NCBI RefSeq assembly: GCF_000169435.1
Contig: NZ_AAYB01000001.1
Location: forward strand, 992,001 to 1,056,000
Reading direction: 5' to 3'
Source of the DNA: Roseobacter sp. CCS2
GTDB taxonomy: Bacteria; Pseudomonadota; Alphaproteobacteria; Rhodobacterales; Rhodobacteraceae
DNA length: 64,000 nt
Below the pieces are notes generated by a model. That model was not told the DNA's origin and did no database searches. It saw only the letters and a list, made by a program, of their open reading frames with translations. Below are positions 35,764 to 44,714 of this stretch, one piece after another. A program made the translations under genes and the position numbers. Positions within the stretch are counted from its first letter, which is position 1; each line of letters begins with the position of its first letter.

Positions 35764-36372
35764 TTATACCTGCCCGCTCATACGGAAGGCTTCGGCCTCA
35801 ACCTCGATAAAGGTGCGGCCAACTGTGCCGACGGGCGCGTAGAAGACAGAGCCTTCTGCGCCCTCAAGATCGGCAAAGAACACACGCGCCCATGGGGCAA
35901 TATGCGTGTTGAAAAAGTTGCGCTGCTCTTGCAATGGCACGGGTTCACCAAAGCGGCCAACAATCATCGCCGCCATGATCTCCATCAAGCTGGCGATATT
36001 ATCTTCGGGTTCGAACACGGTTTCAGACCGCGCCAATCCAAGCCGCGACATATCAAGGCGTAAGGTCGCCAACGGCTTCTCGTTCAAAAAGCCGGTCATG
36101 TAGTAGCTGGCATAAGGCAACAATTCACCACGCCCCACCCCGATAAACAGGTTGTTGAATTCGCGTTCGACCATTTTGGGTTTGCTGAGCTTGGCAAGCT
36201 TGGCTAATATCGTGATGGCCTGCCCCAAATCCGTATCATCACCAGACAAGCCTGCGACCTGCGCGAGCATTATTTCATCAGGTGGTGAAGACAGGATGAC
36301 CCCTAAAAAGTTATAAAGATCAGCGCGCTGGCGATCTTCAGCAGGGATCTGAATGTGGGTGGCCACGTTCAT
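35764..36372 (-). CDS. TorD-family Tat chaperone for formate dehydrogenase
   Basis: 202 residues of helical character. The TorD-like pattern includes RADLYNFLGVILSSPPDEIM near the N-terminus, EFNNLFIGVGRGELLPYASY, a typical TorD core block, and PWARVFFADLEGAEGSVFY. Such chaperones bind the Tat signal of molybdoenzymes until cofactor insertion is complete, here presumably the FDH alpha subunit. Its ATG overlaps the DUF3306 stop by four bases. Placed between DUF3306 and the TAT-target peptide gene. Confidence 0.88.
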   Translation of the reverse strand: MNVATHIQIPAEDRQRADLYNFLGVILSSPPDEIMLAQVAGLSGDDTDLGQAITILAKLAKLSKPKMVEREFNNLFIGVGRGELLPYASYYMTGFLNEKPLATLRLDMSRLGLARSETVFEPEDNIASLMEIMAAMIVGRFGEPVPLQEQRNFFNTHIAPWARVFFADLEGAEGSVFYAPVGTVGRTFIEVEAEAFRMSGQV

Positions 36373-36920
36373 GTTGCTCCTTCCGGGGTAGGATCAAAGG
36401 CAAATGTCATGCGACGACGCAGCGGGGCGGAAGGCAGTTCATCGGGTTCTGCCATCTCGGGCTCCGGTGCAGAGGCAAGCACCAATTCCGGCAACTCTTC
36501 TTCATCCTCAACATCAGGCGTTTCAACAGCATCCTGCTGCTCTGGCGCGGCCAGTGCCTCAATCTTGGCGACCATGCCTTTGCCGACCTGATAGGCGGTC
36601 TGCAGATTTTCGACGACCGTTGCGCTGTCTGTATAATCTTCGCCGTAATCAACCAGACCGTCCAGATTGGCGAGCATGGGATTAATCCGCCACAGTTGAC
36701 GCAAGGCGCGTGTTTTGATGCGCTGCGGCACAGCTTTGGTCAGGAAAGCACGGATTTGATCAGGATCTGCGACGTCCTCGGGGACCGGCAAGTCCAGCTC
36801 CGCCAAAATCTCTTCATCAGTACGGTCGGCCAAATCAGCCTCGACCTTGGCAATTTCAACCTGTTTTGCTTCTACAGCAACATTGGCGCGGCGCCGATCC
36901 CAGAAGTTCGCTTGGCTCAT
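36369..36920 (-). CDS. DUF3306 domain-containing protein
   Basis: 183 residues. Recognised by the N-terminal block FWDRRRANVAVEAKQ, VPEDVADPDQIRAFLTKAVP and LRQLWRINPMLANLDGLVDY. The C-terminal third is acidic and low in complexity (PDVEDEEELPELVLAS). The family occurs in formate dehydrogenase loci beside DUF3305, role unknown. It overlaps both neighbours by four bases (ATGA), so it is translated with DUF3305 and TorD. No membrane segment is seen, so it is cytosolic and perhaps assists FDH maturation (inference). Confidence 0.88.
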   Translation of the reverse strand: MSQANFWDRRRANVAVEAKQVEIAKVEADLADRTDEEILAELDLPVPEDVADPDQIRAFLTKAVPQRIKTRALRQLWRINPMLANLDGLVDYGEDYTDSATVVENLQTAYQVGKGMVAKIEALAAPEQQDAVETPDVEDEEELPELVLASAPEPEMAEPDELPSAPLRRRMTFAFDPTPEGAT

Positions 36921-37480
36921 TGCAAGCGCTCCCTCAAACGGCGGGGCGAGGCATAAACATCGGACCCTCGGCTGACGCGGGCATCACCAATGCCATCTTG
37001 CCTAAGATCAATCCGCTTCTTGTCGCGCTTGCGCTTGATAAATGTCTCTTCCTGATGATGCTTTTCGACAAAATCCTCGACCCAAGCACGCAAGGCGGGT
37101 GGCATCGGCACTTTCTCGATAATTTCTTCGCCACTGTCAGCATAGTCCTGCGCCTCGTAGGGCGAGACCGTCAGAAGGACCAGATCAAGGGGCGCATCGC
37201 CTGCACCTTCGCGCAGAATAATATAGACGCTGGGGTCCTTGGCATGGAGGCCGTGCAAATAGGCCTCAGTGTCGGCGCGGTGCAATTCTAGATCAAGCGT
37301 CCCGGCGTGATACTCGGTGGTTTCACCATCGCGGCGCATCTCAACCCAGTGTGCGGGTTGGGCGCCCGGAAGGACAGCGCGGGCCGTCCAAGACCACTTA
37401 GCCCAAGCAGTAACGCCCGGTGTGCGCTGCATTACAACGCCAACCGGAAGGACATCATATTTGTCCGATCCGTGCTTCAA
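36917..37480 (-). CDS. DUF3305 domain-containing protein
   Basis: 187 residues from a TTG start at 37480, which has GGGAGG six bases upstream; the frame open to 37576 lacks a comparable site. Blocks: LPVGVVMQRTPGVTAWAKWS, LDLELHRADTEAYLHGLHA, PSVYIILREG and LTVSPYEAQDYADSGEEIIE. DUF3305 proteins sit with DUF3306 in FDH operons, role unknown. It is the first gene of the fdh operon. A short inverted repeat TATCA-N6-TGATA at 37571-37586 lies in the divergent upstream region. Confidence 0.87.
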   Translation of the reverse strand: MKHGSDKYDVLPVGVVMQRTPGVTAWAKWSWTARAVLPGAQPAHWVEMRRDGETTEYHAGTLDLELHRADTEAYLHGLHAKDPSVYIILREGAGDAPLDLVLLTVSPYEAQDYADSGEEIIEKVPMPPALRAWVEDFVEKHHQEETFIKRKRDKKRIDLRQDGIGDARVSRGSDVYASPRRLRERLQ

Positions 37481-37570
37481 AGTGATCCTCCCTAACCGGT
37501 ATACTATTGTATGAAAAATCGTTGACGCAATCGAAGATCGCTCTAACGCGACCATTTGTGACGGCTTTCG

Positions 37571-37586
37571 TATCAAGGTACTGATA
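37571..37586. promoter_or_regulatory. Candidate operator between divergent fdh operons
   Basis: TATCAAGGTACTGATA, an inverted repeat TATCA-N6-TGATA, lies in the 270-base gap between the TTG-started DUF3305 gene and the plus-strand poly-ferredoxin gene. It does not match FNR or any operator I know. Confidence 0.3.
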
Positions 37587-37750
37587 AAACATCGAAGTTT
37601 TATAATCCGATGAAAAGACTAGGTTTTATGCTGCACCTGCACAATAATTGGACAGGGTTATTCCGCCGCACCTAGTTGCGATTGTGGCCATGAAGCGAAT
37701 GTGTATAGGGTGAACAAATTGTCGCGCCAACCCGCAGGGAGGGGGAGTTG

Positions 37751-39682
37751 ATGGCTGAAAAAGTGATGATCTGCCCATGTACAGGTCTGCAATCTGCGCA
37801 TGCTGAAACACTGTCTGGTGCCATAAGCGCAGAGATCACAATCGCCCCATCCGCGCTTTGCGACATAGACCCTGGCATGGCCGCAAAGGCACTGTCGCAG
37901 GACCATGTCTTGTGGTGCTGCGGGCAGAACGCCGATCATCTGGCCGCGATGGCCGATGATCTGGAATTGGTGGCCCCTACCGTCTTGGACCTGAATACTG
38001 TGACCGGTTGGACCGGTGAGGGGACTGCACCTTTGCCAAAACTGGCCGCTGCTGTGGCCGAAGCGCTGTTGCCCGCCCCAGCGGCCAAAACGCTCGATGT
38101 TGTCTCCGAAGGTATGTGCCTAGTTTTCGGCCCCGAAGACGTGACATTGCCCGTGGCGGAACAACTTGCGCCCTATCTGAGCGTCACTTTGCTTTTGTCA
38201 CCGGGCGCTAACATGCCTGACATCACCGGTGTTGATGTGATCGCAGGGCAGTTGCGCCGTGCCGCTGGCGCGTTGGGGCAATTCGACGTTGTGATTGATG
38301 CGCTGCAACAGCCCCGGCCCGGTTATCAGTGGTCAGAGGCCCGCGATGGTGGGCAATCGGCCTGTGATATTCTGCTGGACCTCAGCGGTGGCACGCCATT
38401 GTTTTCTGCACATGAAAAACGCGAAGGGTATTTGCGCGCAGACCCTGCGCATCCGCCCGCTGTTGCTGCGGCTGTGCTTGCAGCCTCGCATCTGATGGGA
38501 ACGTTTGAAAAGCCGCTTTATGTGCAAACGGCCCCTTTGTTGTGTGCCCATTCAAGGGCGGGTCAAACCGGCTGTACCAATTGCCTCGACCTTTGTCCCA
38601 CAGGCGCGATCAGCCCCGAGGGTGATCATGTCAGCATTGATCCGATGATCTGCGCTGGCTGCGGGGCCTGTTCTGCCGGCTGTCCGTCCGGTGCGATCAG
38701 CTATGACGCCCCGCCTGTGGATTTGACTATGCGACGGGTGCAAACATTGGCTCGGACCGCGCGCGGCGCAGGGGCAACGGCGCCACATCTGCTGGTGCAT
38801 GACGCTTACGGGAGCCAGCTGATCCGTCTTGCAACGCGCCACTTTGGCGGCCTGCCGAATGATGTGGTGCCAATGGCGCTGCCTGCCATCGGTGCTTTTG
38901 GCCATGCCGAGATTTTGGCGGGCATTGCTGCTGGTTTCGCCGCTGTCACCCTGCTGCCCGGACCGGGCGCTGATCGCGACGCATGGCAAGCGCAGGTCGC
39001 GCTGGCGCAGGCGATGGGCGGTGGCGCACCCGTCAGCATGGCTGACGTTACCGATCCAGAGGCTTTGTCTGGTATGCTATCGCCTAGCCCAACCCCAACA
39101 CCACCACCGATCCGCCCGATGGGCAGTCGCCGTCAGGTGGCGCGCCAAGCCGCCCGCGCGCTGAACCCGGACGCCACCGAATTGGCGCTGCCGGCAGGTG
39201 CACCCTACGGCGCAATCCTTGTGAACACGGACAGCTGCACCTTATGCCTGTCGTGTGTGTCGCTCTGCCCGTCGGGCGCTCTGGGCGACAACCCCGACAA
39301 GCCGCAGTTGCGCTTTCAGGAAGACGCGTGTCTACAATGCGGTCTTTGCGTACAAATCTGTCCAGAAGACGCGATCACCCTTGCGCCGCGTCTGGACCTG
39401 ACCGATGCGGCCCTGAACCAGACGGTTCTGAACGAAGAAGAGCCCTTTGCCTGCGTCGAATGCGGCACGCTGTTCGGGTCAAAATCCACCATTGATCGGA
39501 TCACTGAGAAACTGACCGGGCATTCGATGTTTGCCGATGAAAGCAAGCTGCGGATGATCCAGATGTGCGATGATTGCCGCATCGTCGCCCAAGTGCATAG
39601 CGCCGATCAGCCCTTGCAGGGGGGCGAACGCCCGCGCCCGCGCACCACGGATGATTATCTGTCAAAGCGGCGTGACCATTAA
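37751..39682 (+). CDS. 4Fe-4S poly-ferredoxin of the fdh cluster
   Basis: 643 residues. Two sets of paired cluster motifs are seen: CTNCLDLCPTGAI with CAGCGACSAGCPSGAI in the middle, and CTLCLSCVSLCPSGAL with CLQCGLCVQICPEDAI near the C-terminus, plus a cysteine-rich tail (ACVECGTLFGSK, CDDCRI). The large N-terminal part lacks clusters and resembles the ferredoxin-associated region of FDH loci in Rhodobacterales. It could pass electrons or build clusters for FDH (inference). ATG 37751 follows GGGGGAG; the TTG at 37748 is not preferred. It is the first gene of the divergent plus-strand operon. Confidence 0.88.
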   Translation: MAEKVMICPCTGLQSAHAETLSGAISAEITIAPSALCDIDPGMAAKALSQDHVLWCCGQNADHLAAMADDLELVAPTVLDLNTVTGWTGEGTAPLPKLAAAVAEALLPAPAAKTLDVVSEGMCLVFGPEDVTLPVAEQLAPYLSVTLLLSPGANMPDITGVDVIAGQLRRAAGALGQFDVVIDALQQPRPGYQWSEARDGGQSACDILLDLSGGTPLFSAHEKREGYLRADPAHPPAVAAAVLAASHLMGTFEKPLYVQTAPLLCAHSRAGQTGCTNCLDLCPTGAISPEGDHVSIDPMICAGCGACSAGCPSGAISYDAPPVDLTMRRVQTLARTARGAGATAPHLLVHDAYGSQLIRLATRHFGGLPNDVVPMALPAIGAFGHAEILAGIAAGFAAVTLLPGPGADRDAWQAQVALAQAMGGGAPVSMADVTDPEALSGMLSPSPTPTPPPIRPMGSRRQVARQAARALNPDATELALPAGAPYGAILVNTDSCTLCLSCVSLCPSGALGDNPDKPQLRFQEDACLQCGLCVQICPEDAITLAPRLDLTDAALNQTVLNEEEPFACVECGTLFGSKSTIDRITEKLTGHSMFADESKLRMIQMCDDCRIVAQVHSADQPLQGGERPRPRTTDDYLSKRRDH

Positions 39683-39703
39683 TACCGAAGGGAGAGAGTG
39701 AAA

Positions 39704-39898
39704 ATGGACGACGAAGACTTCAACATGTCGATGCGTAAATTCCTCAAAAAGGTTGGCATCACCTCGCAATCCGCGATTGAAGAGGCCGTGCGCGCCGCTG
39801 AAAGCAGCGGGAAAACCTACAACGTGCGCGCCGTGATCACCATCGAAGAGCTTGGCATGACCCACGAGGTCACCGGCACCATCAATGGGCGAGACTGA
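39704..39898 (+). CDS. DUF6494 family small protein
   Basis: 64 residues beginning MDDEDFNMSMRKFLKKVGIT, then SQSAIEEAVRAAESSGKTYN and RAVITIEELGMTHEVTGTI. It matches the DUF6494 family as I recall it. The start may instead be a GTG at 39698. It lies 21 bases after the poly-ferredoxin gene and three bases before the Mrp gene. Function unknown; the compact, acidic/basic pattern resembles a small partner protein. Confidence 0.82.
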   Translation: MDDEDFNMSMRKFLKKVGITSQSAIEEAVRAAESSGKTYNVRAVITIEELGMTHEVTGTINGRD

Positions 39899-39901
39899 CA
39901 C

Positions 39902-40969
39902 TTGAGCATTGAAAGAACCGCTGTACTGGACGCGCTCAAGTCCATTTCAGACCCGACCGGCAGTGACATCGTCAGCGCAGGCGTCGTGCGTGCGCTGAAT
40001 ATTGGCGAAGGTGGTGCTGTGCGATTTGTCATGGAAATCCCGCCCTCGCAGGCGCAGGAATATACGGCCATCAAGGACGCCGCCGAGGCCGCTTTGCAGG
40101 CGCTGGATGGTGTTGGCGCGGTGTCTATCGTGATGACCGGACACAGTGAAAAGCCCGCGCCGCCCGATCTGAAACCGCAGCGCGCCGCTGAACCCAGCGG
40201 CCCGCAATCCATTCCCGGTGTTGACCGCATCCTTGCCATTGCCAGCGGCAAGGGCGGTGTTGGCAAATCCACCGTGTCCGCCAATCTGGCTTGTGCGCTG
40301 GCCCAGCAAGGGCGGCGCGTTGGTTTGTTGGATGCGGATGTTTATGGCCCCAGCCAACCACGCATGCTGGGGGTTTCCGGCCGCCCGGCCAGCCCTGATG
40401 GCAAAATCATTCTGCCGATGCGCAACCACGGTGTGACGATGATGTCGATTGGTCTGATGACCAACGAAGATCAGGCCGTCGTCTGGCGCGGCCCGATGCT
40501 GATGGGTGCTTTGCAACAGATGATGACACAGGTACAATGGGGTGCGCTGGATGTGTTGCTGGTTGATCTGCCCCCCGGCACCGGTGATGTGCAGATGACG
40601 CTTGCACAAAAGGCAAAGGTGGATGGTGCGATCATCGTTTCAACCCCGCAGGATGTGGCCTTGTTGGATGCGCGCAAGGGTATTGATATGTTCCAGCAAC
40701 TGCATGTGCCGATCATCGGGATGATCGAGAATATGAGCACACATATCTGTTCGCAATGCGGCCATGAAGAACACGTTTTTGGACATGGTGGGGTTGCGGC
40801 AGAGGCCGCGAAACTGGATGTGCCGCTGTTGGCAGAGGTCCCGCTTGATCTGCAAATCCGGCTCTCCTCTGATGGTGGTGCGCCGATCACTGTCAGCCAG
40901 CCGGATGGTGCGCAGGCGCAGGCCTTCCAAGGCATCGCAAAGACCCTGATCGACGGGGGACATGCTTGA
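39902..40969 (+). CDS. Mrp/ApbC-type P-loop Fe-S carrier ATPase
   Basis: 355 residues with TTG start three bases after the DUF6494 stop. N-terminal MIP18-like domain about 80 residues. The deviant Walker A is ASGKGGVGKSTVSANLACAL, followed by DADVYGPSQPRMLG and a C-terminal CxxC pair in STHICSQCGHEEH that bridges an Fe-S cluster in a dimer. It carries [4Fe-4S] clusters to client enzymes. In this operon the client is probably FDH or the poly-ferredoxin (inference). The TGA overlaps the TTG of the next gene (TTGA). Confidence 0.93.
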   Translation: MSIERTAVLDALKSISDPTGSDIVSAGVVRALNIGEGGAVRFVMEIPPSQAQEYTAIKDAAEAALQALDGVGAVSIVMTGHSEKPAPPDLKPQRAAEPSGPQSIPGVDRILAIASGKGGVGKSTVSANLACALAQQGRRVGLLDADVYGPSQPRMLGVSGRPASPDGKIILPMRNHGVTMMSIGLMTNEDQAVVWRGPMLMGALQQMMTQVQWGALDVLLVDLPPGTGDVQMTLAQKAKVDGAIIVSTPQDVALLDARKGIDMFQQLHVPIIGMIENMSTHICSQCGHEEHVFGHGGVAAEAAKLDVPLLAEVPLDLQIRLSSDGGAPITVSQPDGAQAQAFQGIAKTLIDGGHA

Positions 40970-41667
40970 CCCTGACGTTCCCACCTTTGATGCATGGTCA
41001 CGCCGTCACCAGTGACGCAATGGCAGAGGCCGCGCGCCAAGCCACATTGGGGTGCGACGCCGGGCTAGTCACCTATGTCTCACGCCCTGATATGGTCGAG
41101 GCGGCGCTGGTTTTTGCCCCGGAAGTGCCGCTGGGAAAGGCAATGGCGATGCTGCCGCTATGTGGCGTTGGCTTTCAAAACGCCCTTGGCGCGCTGGGCC
41201 CGCCGGAAGTGGCGGCCCATCTGGAATGGCACGGTGGTATTCGCGTCAACGCCGCGTCCTGTGGCGCATTGAAAGTGACTGCCGCGACCACCGATCCTGA
41301 TGAAGTGCCTGATTGGTTGATCGTCGGACTGACCATGCCGTTGATGGCTGGCACCGAAGACATGGGACATACACCCGACCGCACTGTGCTTTACGCCGAA
41401 GGCTGCGCCGATGTGGCCCCGAGCGATCTGATCGAGGCTTGGGCGCGCCACACGTTGCATTGGATCAGCCGGTGGGAGGCGGACGGCCCACGAACGCTAC
41501 ACACTGATTGGCGTGGCCTGTGCCATGGTATCGGGGAAGAAACCGGAGTGAGCGATCTGACGGGTACGTTCGTGGGTGTGGACGAAGACTTTGGCATGTT
41601 GTTGCGCGATGCTGATGACACGACCCATCTGATCCCCCTGACAACCCTATTGGAGGCCCAACCATGA
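40966..41667 (+). CDS. Divergent biotin/lipoate protein ligase-fold protein (DUF4444-type)
   Basis: 233 residues from TTG at 40966. It has a BPL/LPL-like core: VEAALVFAPEVPLGKAMAML, ECGVGF-like LPLCGVGFQNAL, and HGGIRVNAASCGALKVTAAT where true ligases have the substrate-binding lysine region. The biotin-ligase GRGRxGR loop is not visible, so catalysis is doubtful. A C-terminal domain follows (LTGTFVGVDEDFGMLLRDAD), close to the small barrel of bacterial biotin ligases. It lies inside the fdh accessory operon. Its role there is unknown. Confidence 0.75.
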   Translation: MTLTFPPLMHGHAVTSDAMAEAARQATLGCDAGLVTYVSRPDMVEAALVFAPEVPLGKAMAMLPLCGVGFQNALGALGPPEVAAHLEWHGGIRVNAASCGALKVTAATTDPDEVPDWLIVGLTMPLMAGTEDMGHTPDRTVLYAEGCADVAPSDLIEAWARHTLHWISRWEADGPRTLHTDWRGLCHGIGEETGVSDLTGTFVGVDEDFGMLLRDADDTTHLIPLTTLLEAQP

Positions 41668-42158
41668 TGCTTGCCCGCGCGATCCATTTCGATGAAAGCG
41701 ACCAGCGGGTCTTTGCCAGCCCGGCACGCACCGGCGAATACTGCATCTCTGGGGGTTTTGAGTTTTCGGACTGGACCGAGGGTGATCTGGTCGGCAAGGC
41801 GCGGCAGGCGTTTTCAAACGGCTGGCTTGGGCTGGAAACGGGCGGGCGGGTGACTTTTGTGGCCGTCACGCAAGTTGAGCAGGTCGAGATAGATGCGCTG
41901 GCGCAAACCTTGGCTGCGCATTTCGTGACGTACTACGGTGCACCTTCGGTTGACGCGGCCTTGCCCACGGCACAAGAAGAGTTGGCGCAAATGGCGGAGC
42001 TTTGCGCCGATCATGCACCCAACACCCTACTGACAGTTGCGCGCGAGCTGACGCCCGCAGGCGTGCGCGAAGGTTACCGCGTGATCGAGGCGCAGGCGGC
42101 AGGGCTGGAACAATTCGCGATCCATGTGACCGAGGATGACAACGGCCATAGCCATTAG
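41664..42158 (+). CDS. DUF6505 family protein
   Basis: 164 residues (MMLARAIHFDESDQRVFASP, GGFEFSDWTEGDLVGKARQA, FLxxE-type tail). It matches the DUF6505 family as I recall it. It overlaps the ligase-like gene by four bases and ends overlapping tupA, which is convergent. No signal or membrane segment; several conserved acidic residues. It is the last gene of the fdh accessory operon. Function unknown. Confidence 0.78.
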   Translation: MMLARAIHFDESDQRVFASPARTGEYCISGGFEFSDWTEGDLVGKARQAFSNGWLGLETGGRVTFVAVTQVEQVEIDALAQTLAAHFVTYYGAPSVDAALPTAQEELAQMAELCADHAPNTLLTVARELTPAGVREGYRVIEAQAAGLEQFAIHVTEDDNGHSH

Positions 42159-42958
42159 TCGGTCTTGGCGTTGAAAATAAACAAGGTTTCGCGATCAATT
42201 GTATAGCCGTTGATCAAATCGGCGGCGCGTTCTGATGTCAGCCAGTCTTCCAGCCGCGATGCCAGATCGGATTTCACATGATCATGCAACGCCGGGTTCA
42301 CCGGCAGGTAAGCATATTGATTGAACAGGACAGGGTCACCGGAAAACAGCAAGGCAAGGTCACCTTTATTGCTGAAATTCAACCAACTTGCCCGGTCAGA
42401 TAGAATATAGGCATTCAGGCCCGACGCTGTGTTCAGTGCCGCCCCCATGCCAGCACCGACAGCGCGATACCAATCACCAAAGCCGGTTGGATCAAGTCCG
42501 GCATCAATCCAAAGGCTGAGTTCTTTCTTATGGGTGCCGCTGTCATCGCCACGGCTGACAAAAGGGACCTTGGCATCAGCGATACCCTGCAAACTATCGT
42601 TTGCATCAGCCGCATCACTGATCGCAGCCGGGTCATTCGACGGCCCCACAATGACAAAATCGTTGTACATGATCTCGCGGCGGTGCGTGCCGTAGCCATT
42701 TGCCACAAATGCCTCTTCCGCCGCACGCGAATGCACAAGGATGGCATCAACATCTCCAGCCTCACCCAAGCGTAGGGCCTGTCCGGTGCCGACAATCAAC
42801 AACTGCACCTCAAGCCCCAGATCAGCCTGAATTTCCGGTAACAGAACATCGGCAAGGCCGGAATTATGAAAAGATGTCGTGACCGCCATGCGCATGCTGT
42901 CCTGCGCTTGGGCGGCGGTGGCCCAGAGAAGGGTTGCTACAAACAAAAAGCGTTTCAT
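42155..42958 (-). CDS. tupA: Tungstate-type ABC substrate-binding protein
   Basis: 267 residues with signal peptide MKRFLFVATLLWATAAQAQ. The TupA pattern is clear: AVTTSFHNSGLADVLLPEI, VGTGQALRLGEAGDVDAILV, HSRAAEEAFVANGYG and YNDFVIVGPSNDP. These residues bind the oxyanion in TupA. It is the last gene of a three-gene importer operon (tupB, tupC, tupA on the minus strand), with overlaps of four and seven bases. Tungstate would serve the FDH metal cofactor made next door (inference). Confidence 0.92.
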   Translation of the reverse strand: MKRFLFVATLLWATAAQAQDSMRMAVTTSFHNSGLADVLLPEIQADLGLEVQLLIVGTGQALRLGEAGDVDAILVHSRAAEEAFVANGYGTHRREIMYNDFVIVGPSNDPAAISDAADANDSLQGIADAKVPFVSRGDDSGTHKKELSLWIDAGLDPTGFGDWYRAVGAGMGAALNTASGLNAYILSDRASWLNFSNKGDLALLFSGDPVLFNQYAYLPVNPALHDHVKSDLASRLEDWLTSERAADLINGYTIDRETLFIFNAKTD

Positions 42959-43671
42959 TCTACGATATCTCCGTTCAAAAAGGCCCGCGCTGCATCTGTT
43001 TGCGGCGCATCAAAGAATTGCGCGGCAGGTCCTGTTTCATGCACCTGACCGCCACGCAGAAACACTATCTCATCGGCAAGGCGGCGGGCTTGACCCATGT
43101 CATGCGTCGACATCACAAGCCGGGTGCCTTGTGCCTTTTGATCTTGCAGGATCGCTTCGATCTCGGCGGTGGCGCGACCATCCAAAGAGGCACAAGGTTC
43201 ATCCAGAAAAACGACCTGCGGTGCGGTGATAAACGCGCGGGCAAGGGCCAGTTTTTGCTGTTCGCCGCCGGACAGGCTGGGGGCCGCCCGATACGGCATA
43301 TCGCCCAAACCAACGCGCTTGGCCCAGTCAAGGGCTTGCGCCATCGCCTTGGCTTTCGGCAGGCCCCGGATCAGTAGCGGATAGGCGATATTATCAACAA
43401 CACTGCGGCGCAACATAACGGGGCGCTGAAACACAAAAGATTGCACCGCACGGGCCTGATCCATGGGCAGTTGCCAGGCAATGGTGCCTGCATGCAAACG
43501 TGCTGTTCCATGCAAAAGACCCAGCAGTGATGTTTTGCCAGACCCGTTTGGTCCGATGACAACGGTCGCGCCCACACCAGCCAGATGCAAAGACACTGGT
43601 CCAACCAGCACCTTGCCCCGGCGGCGTGTTTCTGCGCCAGTCACTTGTAATGGAAACACCATCGCTACCAC
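42955..43671 (-). CDS. tupC: Tungstate-type ABC transporter ATP-binding protein
   Basis: 238 residues. Walker A GPNGSGKTSLLG, signature LSGGEQQKLALARAF, Walker B VVFLDEPCASLD and switch MSTHDMGQARRLADE. It lacks the extra regulatory domain of ModC, which fits TupC. The start may be 43671 or 43662; either overlaps the permease gene by up to seven bases. It overlaps tupA at its stop. Acts with the permease TupB and binding protein TupA. Confidence 0.9.
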   Translation of the reverse strand: MVAMVFPLQVTGAETRRRGKVLVGPVSLHLAGVGATVVIGPNGSGKTSLLGLLHGTARLHAGTIAWQLPMDQARAVQSFVFQRPVMLRRSVVDNIAYPLLIRGLPKAKAMAQALDWAKRVGLGDMPYRAAPSLSGGEQQKLALARAFITAPQVVFLDEPCASLDGRATAEIEAILQDQKAQGTRLVMSTHDMGQARRLADEIVFLRGGQVHETGPAAQFFDAPQTDAARAFLNGDIVE

Positions 43672-44369
43672 CGCCCTTCGCGTTCGGTCTGGCCCAGCCA
43701 GTGGATGGTCAGGTTAATCGCAATCGTCAGCGCGATCAGCACAAAGCCTAGCGCAAGCGCCAAGGCAAACGCCCCCTTGCCAGTCTCAAGCGCGATCGCC
43801 GTGGTCAGCACGCGGGTCACATTGTCGATGTTGCCGCCCACGATCATGATCGCACCAACCTCGCCAATGCCGCGCCCGAAACCGGCCAATGCTGCGGTCA
43901 ACAACGCCCGCCGCGCGTCCCAGATCAGCGTGCGCATCTTCTGGCGCTGACTGACGTTCATTGAAATCAGCAGATCATGATATTCCTGCCAAAGATCGCG
44001 TAGCGACTGATGCGCGATACTGGCAATCAGCGGGACGATGATAATGACCTGCGCAATGATCATCGCCGTGGGTGTGAAAAGCAAACCCAAGACACCCAGC
44101 GGACCTGACCTGGACAGTAAAACATAGACGATAAGACCCACAACAACAGGTGGTAAACCCATCAGGGCGTTCAGAATTGCAATGATCAGTCGCCGAAACC
44201 GAAAACGGCGGACCGCCAGAAACGCCGCCAAAGGAAAGGCGATCACACAAGCAATCGCCAGTGCGGTCAGCGTGACATAAAGCGACCGCAACGCGATCTC
44301 GGCAAGCTCTGGATCACCGGTCAGCACAAGCCAAAAGGCCTGTGTCAAACCATCCCACAGATCGACCAT
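43665..44369 (-). CDS. tupB: Tungstate-type ABC transporter permease
   Basis: 234 residues with about five hydrophobic segments (AFWLVLTGDPELAEIALRSL near the start, IAILNALMGLPPVVVGLIVY, TAMIIAQVIIIVPLIASIAH). The EAA-like loop ISMNVSQRQKMRTLIWDAR is present, and the C-terminal FGRGIGEVGAIMIVGGNID motif is characteristic of TupB/ModB-type permeases. It is the first gene of the tup operon. A 345-base gap upstream holds no gene. Confidence 0.9.
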   Translation of the reverse strand: MVDLWDGLTQAFWLVLTGDPELAEIALRSLYVTLTALAIACVIAFPLAAFLAVRRFRFRRLIIAILNALMGLPPVVVGLIVYVLLSRSGPLGVLGLLFTPTAMIIAQVIIIVPLIASIAHQSLRDLWQEYHDLLISMNVSQRQKMRTLIWDARRALLTAALAGFGRGIGEVGAIMIVGGNIDNVTRVLTTAIALETGKGAFALALALGFVLIALTIAINLTIHWLGQTEREGRW

Positions 44370-44714
44370 GCGCCTTTTCCTTTTCCCTGCCGGTGGAAAC
44401 TGCCAAGTTTCGCAGACTTAGACCAGAGTGCAGGCGCAGCAAAAGCCGAAATTGGGTCATAAAGTCCCAGCATCAAGACCCAAGAATAATCAGGCGCCGT
44501 GGTCTGCGCCATATTAAGAACGTTCACGCCTGCTTGCGAAAAGTTCAGGACAACACCTCAACCATAACGCTTGACTTGTACCACGGCGCTGTGCAGCCAC
44601 CGGTGACAGCGCCAGAGGTCTTGGACATTGCATCCGATGTGCTGCCGTGGCAATGATGAATGGCGCGCACGAGTGGGTTATATTCTTGCTAATTCCTAAG
44701 GTTGGACCGTCTTG
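44370..44714. other. Intergenic region without a recognised feature
   Basis: Gap of about 345 bases between divergent tupB and the WecA-like gene. It should hold both promoters. No clear operator, terminator or riboswitch was recognised, and the open frames here lack start sites and family features. Confidence 0.6.

Noticed and set aside
44370..44656. Molybdenum/tungsten cofactor riboswitch or coding frame upstream of tupB
   Set aside because: I could not trace a known riboswitch core, and the open frames lack start signals and family features.
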